A stretch of 64,000 bases of DNA, taken from positions 4,817-68,816 of the forward strand of contig CALARR010000393.1 in NCBI GenBank assembly GCA_937889015.1, in the 5' to 3' direction. Origin of the DNA: an uncultured Planctomycetales bacterium. GTDB taxonomy: Bacteria > Planctomycetota > Planctomycetia > Pirellulales > Thermoguttaceae. Positions 1 to 6,165 of the stretch are shown in pieces; position 1 is the first letter of the stretch, and every line of letters begins with the position of its first letter. Both the position numbers and the translations under genes were made by a program. The notes below the pieces were generated by a model, which was not told the origin of the DNA, did no database searches, and saw nothing but the letters and a program-made list of their open reading frames with translations.

Positions 1-256
1 AGGGGCCCAGGCCATGCGTGAAACGCGCATCGCGGTAGACACGCATCAGCGACCCGCCAATGCGCTGGTCGCTGGCAACGAAGCTGGGAGAGATCTTCTT
101 CAACCGCGGCCGGAAGGCGCGAATGAACGCCAGGCTTGGGGCCAGCACGTCCTGCTCGTAGCGGAGTTTGTTGGCCAGGAACCACGGCCGTTGGTTGTGG
201 TCGGCCAGTTCCTCCAGGAATTCGAAGAGAGTCGGTTGAAAGCGCTGGAAGTCCAT
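1..256 (-). CDS. DUF2461 (TIGR02453) family protein, partial
   Basis: The N-terminal 85 residues of a protein whose 3' end lies beyond the left edge of the window. The ATG is at 254-256. The translation begins MDFQRFQPTLFEFLEEL and continues with a WFLANKLRYEQDVLAP segment and a SDQRIGGSLMRVYRDARF segment, the conserved opening of DUF2461 proteins, which are usually about 220-230 aa long. Their biochemical function is unknown to me. The gene is on the same strand as the isomerase at 349-1212 and 92 bp downstream of it, so they could be cotranscribed. No typical Shine-Dalgarno sequence is obvious; a GAAGAG lies about 9 bases upstream. Confidence 0.75.
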   Translation of the reverse strand, partial: MDFQRFQPTLFEFLEELADHNQRPWFLANKLRYEQDVLAPSLAFIRAFRPRLKKISPSFVASDQRIGGSLMRVYRDARFTHGLGP

Positions 257-348
257 GGGAATGGCGCTCTTCGGCGGGCTGGCGTGGTCGCTGCGGCAGT
301 GCGTCGGCCCTGCACCGTGCCAGGGCCGACGCACCGTAGGTGGTTGGC

Positions 349-1212
349 TCAGCGCACCTCGCGGATGAACTTCAGGCTCTGCGGGATCTGTTCCACAGCC
401 GTGGGCGATTCGTCTTCAATGAAATAGTACTTGACCGCCGTCTTGGTCACCGCCTGGGCAAACGCGTGCCAATCGACCTGGCCGGAACCCAGGGCCACGT
501 CGTTGGTCTTGTCGGTCTTGGCCGAGTGGTCGTTGGTGGGCACGCCCTTCTTCAGGTCTTTCAGGTGCACCAGCACGAAGCGGTCGGGGTACTTCTGCAG
601 GAGTTTGGCCGGGTCCTGGCCCGGCAGGAAAGCCCACAGCACGTCGAGTTGGAACGAGACGTAGCGCGGGTCGGTCTTGGCGGCCAGCAGGTCGAACAGG
701 GTGCCGTCGCCATGCGGCCGGAACTCGTAGCCGTGGTTGTGGTAGAAGAACTTCAAGCCGTGCTTGGAGAGGGCCTCTCCCGCGCGATTGAAGACTTCCG
801 CCGCCTTCAGGCATTGGGCCTCGTCGAAGGGGGGCTTGTGGGCCAGCCATGCGCAGCCCACGTATTGAATCCCCAAGGCCTTGGCCTCTTGGGCCACGGC
901 CTCGATGTCCTTGTCGAGGCGGTTGTAGGGGAAGTGGGCCGAAATCGGAATCAGGCCGCGCTGCGTCAACTCGGCGTTGAACTTGGCCGGCTCCAGGCCG
1001 TAGGTTCCGGCCAGTTCCACGTACTTGACGCCCCAGGACTTCACCAGGTCGAGCGTGGGACCGACCCCGTCCTTGGGGAACTTGTCGCGAAGGCTGTACA
1101 ACTGCAAGCCCACATCGCGACAAGGCGGCAGGTTGCACGCCTGGTCCGCGCCGGCGGCCAGGTGGCTGAAGAGGCCCGACATTACCACAGCCGCAAAGGC
1201 TACACTCCGCAT
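349..1212 (-). CDS. Exported sugar phosphate isomerase/epimerase (AP endonuclease 2-like TIM barrel)
   Basis: A 287-aa protein with a Sec signal peptide (hydrophobic residues 4-20, ending near AAGAD), then a xylose isomerase-like TIM barrel. Visible family elements are GLQLYSLRDKFPKDG near the start, KYVELAGTYGL, FFYHNHGYEF (metal-ligand and substrate region, about residue 165), VSFQLDVLWA and VLVHLKDLKKG. Members of this COG1082 family isomerise or epimerise sugars and inositol derivatives; in planctomycetes many are periplasmic. The substrate cannot be read from sequence. AGGAG lies 9 bases before the ATG. The next same-strand genes upstream are an amidohydrolase and a Gfo/Idh/MocA oxidoreductase, consistent with a carbohydrate-derivative pathway. 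A 78-bp mobile element sits between this gene and the amidohydrolase. Confidence 0.88.
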   Translation of the reverse strand: MRSVAFAAVVMSGLFSHLAAGADQACNLPPCRDVGLQLYSLRDKFPKDGVGPTLDLVKSWGVKYVELAGTYGLEPAKFNAELTQRGLIPISAHFPYNRLDKDIEAVAQEAKALGIQYVGCAWLAHKPPFDEAQCLKAAEVFNRAGEALSKHGLKFFYHNHGYEFRPHGDGTLFDLLAAKTDPRYVSFQLDVLWAFLPGQDPAKLLQKYPDRFVLVHLKDLKKGVPTNDHSAKTDKTNDVALGSGQVDWHAFAQAVTKTAVKYYFIEDESPTAVEQIPQSLKFIREVR

Positions 1213-1242
1213 GGCTTCAATCTCCTATTGCGTAAATAATTA

Positions 1243-1320
1243 GAGCCGGTCCCATAATCTGTCAGCAACTCAGTTCTGCCGGGCCGCCCGACGCGGCTGG
1301 GGTGGTTCTGGGATAGGTCC
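1243..1320. mobile_element. 78-bp MITE-like element, copy 1
   Basis: This element matches 25391-25468 along its whole 78-bp length with about 80% identity. Its ends form an imperfect terminal inverted repeat of about 17 bp; in copy 2 one end reads GGGCCGGTCCCAAAACC and the complement of the other end reads GGACCTATCCCATAACC. It is flanked on both sides by TTA (1240-1242 and 1321-1323). That looks like a 3-bp target-site duplication, or 4 bp (TTAG) if the first G is counted. The right-hand TTA is the TAA stop codon of the amidohydrolase gene on the minus strand. The element encodes nothing and would need a transposase in trans. The ends resemble those of IS5-type elements, but I could not check this. 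Confidence 0.7.
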
Positions 1321-2298
1321 TTAGTTCGATCGCAGCACGCGCCGCGCGTTGTCGCGAAATACCTTGGCCTGGACCTCGGCCGGCAGATCGAGCTGATCAT
1401 AGAACTCGAACTGACCGACTTGCTGCTCCGGGGCCAGATAGTCCGTCCCGAACAACAGCCGGTCGGCGCGGCGCAAGACAAACTGGCGGCCAAAATCCGG
1501 ATCGCGGCGGATGGCGTTCAGGCCGCTGCCGGCCGAAAGATCGCCGTACAGATTATCGTATTTGTCCATGAGGCGGTCGAGGGCCCCGCCGGGTTTCACC
1601 GGCCCTTTGGGGTAGCCGTTGAGCTCTTTGGCGTCGGCCACTTCCGAGATCGAGGACCAGAAGCCCGTGGCGTGGCCGATGAAGTTCGCGCCCGGGGCCT
1701 CGCGCAGGCAGCGTTCCAAACCCGGCAGGCCGGGCTGGTCGGTGTTGCGGACCGAATCCATGTGGAACAAAATGGGCAGTTTCAGTTCCGAGCAGGCCCG
1801 GAAGATCGCCAGGTTTTCGGGCGAATCGATCGGCCCGCCGCACTTGTGCTCGCCGAGCCCTTTGGCCCCTGCCTCGACGTACAGTTCCAGTTGCTCGCGG
1901 ATAGCCTTGGGCGTCTTGACGTAGGTGCAGCGCGGATCGATGTCGCAGAAGGGGATCAGGCGGTCGCGGTGGCCTGCCGTCTGCTCCAGCACCCAGTCGT
2001 TGCTGATCGCGAAGTACCAACCTTCGGGCGAGATCAGCGGCAGAACCACAACCTGGGCCACCTGGCGCTGGTTCATCCACGCCAGCAATTGGTCGCGCGT
2101 GAGTCCCGCGCGCCGGCCAAAGGATTGGGTCAGATGCACATGGACGTCGACGTACTTGCCCGAAGGGAATGACGAGGCGGCGGCCATGACCGGTCCCGTC
2201 TGCCCGATCACGCGCGCGGCGCCCACGGCTGCTGCCGCACCTATCAGGCCGCGGCCGAACTCGCGCCGCGAGAGGAGGTGAACCGAATCCTTGCGCAT
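1321..2298 (-). CDS. Tat-exported amidohydrolase family protein (amidohydrolase 2)
   Basis: A 325-aa protein starting MRKDSVHLLSRREFGRGLIG: a twin-arginine signal (SRREF) followed by an Ala-rich hydrophobic stretch. The mature part opens with YVDVHVHLTQ, the HxH metal motif of amidohydrolase TIM barrels. LFHMDS (about residue 190), FIGHATG (about 222) and LLFGTDYLAPEQ near the end supply the other expected His/Asp ligands. This family covers decarboxylases and lactonase-like hydrolases; the substrate is not predictable. The ATG at 2296-2298 is preferred over an in-frame GTG at 2308-2310, because GGAG at 2305-2308 gives a 6-base spacing to the ATG. The stop codon coincides with the target duplication of the adjacent MITE, so the original C-terminus may have been altered by insertion. 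Confidence 0.85.
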   Translation of the reverse strand: MRKDSVHLLSRREFGRGLIGAAAAVGAARVIGQTGPVMAAASSFPSGKYVDVHVHLTQSFGRRAGLTRDQLLAWMNQRQVAQVVVLPLISPEGWYFAISNDWVLEQTAGHRDRLIPFCDIDPRCTYVKTPKAIREQLELYVEAGAKGLGEHKCGGPIDSPENLAIFRACSELKLPILFHMDSVRNTDQPGLPGLERCLREAPGANFIGHATGFWSSISEVADAKELNGYPKGPVKPGGALDRLMDKYDNLYGDLSAGSGLNAIRRDPDFGRQFVLRRADRLLFGTDYLAPEQQVGQFEFYDQLDLPAEVQAKVFRDNARRVLRSN

Positions 2299-2381
2299 GA
2301 TGATCTCCACGTGCTAGCGGAACTGGTCGGATCAGGTCTTGCCGGATACGGCCGGGGCCGCACCACGTCTCTTTGCTTGGC

Positions 2382-3683
2382 TCAAGTGAACTTCGTCACT
2401 CCCGGCATGGCCACGGGTGGCTCGGGCAGGGCCACGTCCCAGGCATACTTTGGCGGGCTGAGGTCTTCCTTACTCGCCATGGCTTGCTCCCAGGTGAGGC
2501 TCTTTCCGGTGTAGGCCGACATGCGCGCCAGAATGCCCATCATCGTGCTCTTGGCCATGTAGTCGCCATTGTTGATGATCTGGCCCTTGCGCAGGGCGGC
2601 GTACATGGCGTCGTGTTCCAGTTGATGCATGGCGGTGGCCCGGCCCTCGCGCTTCCAGGGGTTGGCCCCGGTGATTGTGTATTTCATCATGTCGCACGTG
2701 CCCTTGGCGCCCTTGGCCAGGTCCAGGCGCACCCCTTCGGTGCCCGTCTGGTGCCGCGTGCCGGCGTAGAGTTTCACGCCGTTGGCGTATTCGAAGATGG
2801 CGTTGAAGTGGTCGTAGATGTGGCCGAACATGGGCTCGATGCGCGTCTGCCGGCCGCCGGTGGCCACGCACTTCACCGGGTATTCGTCGTGCATCAGCCA
2901 GGCCATCTTGTCGAGTTCGTGCACGAACTGTTCGACGACAAAGTCGCCGCTGAGCCAGGTGTAGTAGTACCAATTGCGCATCTGATAGTACATGTCGGTC
3001 ATGCCCGGCTCGCGCTGGAACCGCTTGCCGCTGCCCTGGCCGTAGCGCGTGGTCTCCAGGGTCACGATGTCGCCGATCGCTCCCTCGTGCAGCTTGCGGA
3101 TCGTCTCCTGCATGCCCGTCTCGTACCGCCAGCACAGCCCGGAAACGACCATCAAGTTCTTCTTCTTCGCTTCCTCGCACGTGGCCAGCACCGAGCGGAC
3201 GCCCGGCGCGTCGACGGCTACGGGCTTTTCGGCGAACACGTGCTTGCCGGCGTCGATGGCGGCCTTGAGCGAGATGGGGCGGAAGTGCGGCGGCTCAGCC
3301 AGAAGCACGATGTCGACGCCGCTGGCCAGCACCTTCTTGTAGGCGTCGAAGCCGGCGAACTGGTGCTCGGCGTCGACCGTCACGCGATCGGCCACGGGCG
3401 ACTTCTGCATTCCGTTCAGGCTGAACTCGATGCGGTCGGCGAACGCGTCGCCCATGGCGACCAGGCGCGTGTTGGGATCGGCGGTCAAGGCTTGGACGGC
3501 CGCCCCGGTGCCGCGTCCACCGCAGCCGATCAGGCCCAGTTTCAACACGTCGCTGCCGGCAGCATGTACGCTTCGGGCGAGGCCTGTGGCCAGCGTGCCG
3601 GCGACCACTGCCGTGGAGGACCTTTGGAGGAAGTCGCGACGCGTGGCAGGAGCGAGGGCAGGGGCGGAAGCGTTGCGGGGCAT
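2382..3683 (-). CDS. Tat-exported Gfo/Idh/MocA family oxidoreductase
   Basis: A 433-aa NAD(P)-dependent dehydrogenase. The N-terminus has a twin-arginine signal (ATRRDFLQRSSTAVVAGTLA), then LKLGLIGCGGRGTG, the Rossmann-fold dinucleotide site (about residues 48-60). HVFAEKPVAVDAPG is the conserved EKP segment whose Lys is catalytic in this family. The C-terminal alpha/beta domain follows (YGQGSGKRFQREPGMTDMYY, WYYYTWLSGDFVVEQFVHELDK). Planctomycete genomes contain many paralogs acting on sugars or inositols. GGAG lies 8 bases before the chosen ATG (3681-3683); a longer in-frame start at 3746 would put 21 residues ahead of the Tat signal and is unlikely. It lies upstream of the amidohydrolase and isomerase on the same strand. 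Confidence 0.9.
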   Translation of the reverse strand: MPRNASAPALAPATRRDFLQRSSTAVVAGTLATGLARSVHAAGSDVLKLGLIGCGGRGTGAAVQALTADPNTRLVAMGDAFADRIEFSLNGMQKSPVADRVTVDAEHQFAGFDAYKKVLASGVDIVLLAEPPHFRPISLKAAIDAGKHVFAEKPVAVDAPGVRSVLATCEEAKKKNLMVVSGLCWRYETGMQETIRKLHEGAIGDIVTLETTRYGQGSGKRFQREPGMTDMYYQMRNWYYYTWLSGDFVVEQFVHELDKMAWLMHDEYPVKCVATGGRQTRIEPMFGHIYDHFNAIFEYANGVKLYAGTRHQTGTEGVRLDLAKGAKGTCDMMKYTITGANPWKREGRATAMHQLEHDAMYAALRKGQIINNGDYMAKSTMMGILARMSAYTGKSLTWEQAMASKEDLSPPKYAWDVALPEPPVAMPGVTKFT

Positions 3684-4001
3684 GGAACGGCTCCACGGAA
3701 AGAGAAAGGGGTCTGGCAGGGTCGCATGCCCCTGATTATAGCCCACCCCGATTGGGTACTGTCAAGCAGGAATGCCTGGAGGTTCGGCCGGCAATCCCGG
3801 CAGGGCCGAAAGCGAGTCATCCTGCGCGAAACGAGGAATGTCGTGCGTCGCAGGGGTCGGTGGGATTCGTCGCGCCGCTCAGGCCAACTTGGCGCGGACC
3901 CTCCCGCAAATGGAGACTCAACCGGCCTGGCAGAGATGGAGCGCGATCGGTGGTTGTCGCTCAGGCTCTGATCCGGAACCGGCTCGGCCGCGTGGCCGGG
4001 A
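3684..4001. other. Intergenic region, no gene seen
   Basis: The region holds the upstream sequence of the Gfo/Idh gene and the downstream end of the phosphoribosyltransferase gene. I see no conserved coding frame; the open frames here are short and compositionally like random high-GC sequence. The only structure is the hairpin at 3968-4005. Confidence 0.5.
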
Positions 4002-4005
4002 TCAG
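3968..4005 (-). terminator. Possible stem-loop at the end of the phosphoribosyltransferase gene
   Basis: CTGATCC at 3968-3974 is complementary to GGATCAG at 3999-4005, giving a 7-bp stem around a GC-rich 24-base interior containing GGCCGCGTGGCC. The stem overlaps the TGA stop codon at 4002-4004. There is no T-tract on the minus strand, so a role as an intrinsic terminator is a weak inference. Confidence 0.3.
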
Positions 4006-4709
4006 GGGTCTGTTCCCCAGGGCACGTGCATCATGATTCCGTCTCGATTGCCGAAGTCCGTTCGCGCCCCCTGGCAGAAGACGCAGTAGGTCCGGACTTC
4101 GCGCGCCCCCTGCTGCCGAACCCACTCGAGAGCCGCTTCCATCGACCTGCCCGTGCGAATCTGATCGTCGACCAGAAGAACCGCTTGTCCTTGCAGGTCC
4201 GGAATCGGCTCGTGCCCAACGAGAGTTGGGGTCGAGCGGCAGCGCAACAGAACGGGCAACACGGCGCTGCCCAGGATCGGAGCATAGTGCGAAACCCGGA
4301 CGTAGTGGACCGACTCGACTGCGAGGCAACGGGCCACGAACCTGGCGATGAAGGCCCCGCCGCTCTTGATGCCGACAATCGTTTCAGGTTGGAAACCGGA
4401 ACTCCGAATTCCGTCACAGTCTTCGCGAATCAGGGACTCGATTTCCTTCCAGGAGTACGGCTTGCGATACTGCCAGTAGCTGGACGAGGACACCAGATCC
4501 AAAAGCGAGAAGAGGCACGTATCCAAGACGCGAAGCCGGCCGGGGCGGCGGTCTCGCTTGCGCAACAACTCTGGCACGAGTGTCTTGTCGAACCATTCGG
4601 GCAAGTCGGCCGGCTCGGGACGTGCGCGAAGTTCGAAGTGGGGGCGAGGGACCCCAGCGCTTTGCCTGCGGAGACCGACGCGACTCAAAATTTGCGGGAT
4701 CGTGCTCAT
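4002..4709 (-). CDS. Phosphoribosyltransferase-like protein
   Basis: A 235-aa protein whose C-terminal two-thirds is a type I phosphoribosyltransferase fold. VLLVDDQIRTGRSMEAALEW (about residues 175-195) is the PRPP-binding loop with its two acidic residues and the TGRS phosphate loop. IVGIKSGGAFIARFVARCL (about 110-130) is the preceding PRTase element. Catalysis would be exchange between PRPP and a base, but some members are only PRPP or nucleotide sensors. The N-terminal roughly 70 residues have no recognisable domain. AAGGGG lies 7 bases upstream. The start codon shares one base with the stop of the upstream phosphatase gene (TGATG at 4707-4711), so the two are almost certainly translationally coupled. 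Confidence 0.8.
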   Translation of the reverse strand: MSTIPQILSRVGLRRQSAGVPRPHFELRARPEPADLPEWFDKTLVPELLRKRDRRPGRLRVLDTCLFSLLDLVSSSSYWQYRKPYSWKEIESLIREDCDGIRSSGFQPETIVGIKSGGAFIARFVARCLAVESVHYVRVSHYAPILGSAVLPVLLRCRSTPTLVGHEPIPDLQGQAVLLVDDQIRTGRSMEAALEWVRQQGAREVRTYCVFCQGARTDFGNRDGIMMHVPWGTDP

Positions 4710-5296
4710 CAGTCGCCCCTTGCCGTGGCAAGAACCATCGGATCTTGTTGGGGCACGTCATCGGCGATCTGCCGCCAGAACTCTTGAACCACGGGACGTC
4801 GATACAGGAATCGGTCCACGTGGGGCCTTCGCTTGGCGAGCCACTGCTGAGCTTCCTCGGGAGACATCCCGCGTTGCTTCACCAGCCAACACAGGACAAT
4901 CGTCGCGCTGCGTCCACGGCCGGCCTTGCAGTGCACGTAGACGGCGCCTCCGGCCGCGCGATGGCGTGCGATGAACGCGACTGCCTGCTGCACGTCGTGA
5001 AGCGACGGCGCGTGGTAGTCGGCCACCGGGATTCGGAGTTGCTCGATGCCGAGTCTGGCGTAAGCGGCCACTGGACCCCGGTATTCAAGGCAGGTATTGA
5101 CGGCGGCGCGCACGCCCAAGTGGTGCAGGCGCTCGGCATGGTGTGCGAACGGCAGGGCACCGAGGTAGAGTCGATCGTCGACCTTGTCCCACCAGCGCCG
5201 CTGCGGCAACACCGCGGCGAGGGCCATCTCGCTCAGGAGGCTGGGAACGAACGACCAGCGGATCAGCCGCAACTTGACCGCTTGCGCGCAACCCAT
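4709..5296 (-). CDS. PTPMT1-like dual-specificity phosphatase
   Basis: A 195-aa protein tyrosine phosphatase of the dual-specificity type. The active-site loop is VHCKAGRGRSA (Cys nucleophile, CX5R). RWWDKVDDRLYLGALPF (about residues 34-50), the IEQLRIPVADYHAPS segment and GMSPEEAQQWLAKRRPH around the signature recall mitochondrial PTPMT1, which dephosphorylates phosphatidylglycerophosphate to phosphatidylglycerol. The EEYET-type loop of PTPMT1 appears here as NTCLEYRGPV. A PGP phosphatase role is therefore a reasonable inference from family resemblance; a protein or phosphoinositide substrate remains possible. The ATG at 5294-5296 follows AAAGG by 7 bases; an in-frame TTG precedes it. It is coupled to the phosphoribosyltransferase gene by a one-base overlap. 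Confidence 0.82.
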   Translation of the reverse strand: MGCAQAVKLRLIRWSFVPSLLSEMALAAVLPQRRWWDKVDDRLYLGALPFAHHAERLHHLGVRAAVNTCLEYRGPVAAYARLGIEQLRIPVADYHAPSLHDVQQAVAFIARHRAAGGAVYVHCKAGRGRSATIVLCWLVKQRGMSPEEAQQWLAKRRPHVDRFLYRRPVVQEFWRQIADDVPQQDPMVLATARGD

Positions 5297-5323
5297 CAAA
5301 ACGCCTTTCCCACGCCCCGCGCC

Positions 5324-5389
5324 TATTGCCCCTCAGACAAGCAATTCAATCAGGGCGACCAACGGCAGGCCGGTTTCATGCGGCAAACG
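5324..5389 (+). repeat. 66-bp intergenic repeat, family B copy 1
   Basis: These 66 bp align without gaps, at about 80% identity, to the complement of 23745-23810. The shared core is CAGGGCGACCA followed by CGG and then CCGGTTTCA, with CCCTCAGA and AAGCAAT upstream. The core can pair GGGC with GCCC. Neither copy lies in a gene. I do not recognise it as a known riboswitch or insertion sequence end. Confidence 0.6.
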
Positions 5390-5434
5390 TCACCAGCACG
5401 GTGTCTCACGCTCTATTGGGTCCTGCATAGCGAA

Positions 5435-5472
5435 TGAACCGAGGGCGACCATCGGGAGCCCGGTTTTCCCGG
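5435..5472 (+). repeat. Second half-unit of repeat family B
   Basis: Forty-five bases after copy 1 the core returns as TGAACCGAGGGCGACCATCG followed by GGAGCCCGGTTTTCCCGG, closely matching the 3' half of the 23745-23810 element. The following sequence also shares ATCAATAAAC (near 5511-5520) with the sequence beyond the third copy, so similarity extends beyond the core. Confidence 0.5.
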
Positions 5473-5777
5473 CCTTCCGTTGGTCGGCCGGGGCCATTAA
5501 CAATGCAGAGATCAATAAACAGCAAAAAAGTCCGACTTCTCATTACTTTCGGATCGGCCAGTACATCTTCGGCCATGAGATTATTCCCCTGAGTGCCCTG
5601 CCCGCAGTACCGGTTGGGGGGGTGACTGGGAGGCGTTCCGGGGCGCCTTTGCCCAGGATGACGCGTGGCGTCTGCAGAGCCGGTGCGTGGCGCACGGAGA
5701 GGTGGGCGGCAACCTTGCGTTGCCGAGAGCTCGATGGGCGAGAAGACGCCGATGACCGCACGCGACGTGGCGGCCCG
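5473..5777. other. Intergenic region, no gene seen
   Basis: This stretch holds the tail of repeat family B (AT-rich around 5505-5535) and then high-GC sequence leading to the end of the kinase region. No conserved frame is seen on either strand. Confidence 0.4.
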
Positions 5778-6165
5778 TCACTCAACGGGGCGAGGCGGCG
5801 TTGGTCTGCCACCAGGCAGATGGTCGCCAGGGAAGGACCGCTGCAGCGTCTCCAATTGCTCGGAAATCGCCAACAGGCTCACCTGGATCTGGCGGAGCGT
5901 GGCCCGGCGCGTGGCCATGATGAGGAGAACCGTGCAGAAAGCCGCTGCCAGCATGACCGCCAACAACACCGAGATCCCCGTGATGATCACTACGTCGACA
6001 ATGAAGAGTGTATAGCCGAGCACAGCCGCGAACCGTTCGGTCGTAGCCGCCGAATTCGGCCTGGATTGTTCTCCTGGTTCGGCAAGTTGCTGCTCCAACG
6101 CCAACACATCTCTGTGGCACTTGTCCATAGGGGGCAGGATCTTGATGTAGCATACTCAAACCACC
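5778..6165 (-). pseudogene. Frame-shifted C-terminal segment of the kinase gene
   Basis: In a frame displaced from the kinase, the minus strand reads YIKILPPMDKCHRDVLALEQ and then an amphipathic stretch. A strongly hydrophobic segment follows (YTLFIVDVVIITGISVLLAV and AAFCTVLLIMA), then a helical tail with ISEQLETLQRS, ending at a stop at 5778. The same DNA read in the kinase frame after about residue 963 gives a Cys/Trp/Arg-rich, non-protein-like tail. The switch point lies near 6150-6165 (the GAGTATGC region). I infer that the intact protein continued into this frame; either the gene is mutated or one base is missing in the assembly. Confidence 0.55.

Noticed and set aside
2373..3971. A 532-codon plus-strand frame opposite the Gfo/Idh gene
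   Set aside because: It is antisense to a gene with clear Rossmann and EKP motifs, and no start signal is present.
5324..5472. Cyclic di-GMP (GEMM) or guanidine riboswitch in the repeat family B
   Set aside because: The core sequences do not match the consensus motifs that I know, and two of the three units do not precede a gene in the same orientation.
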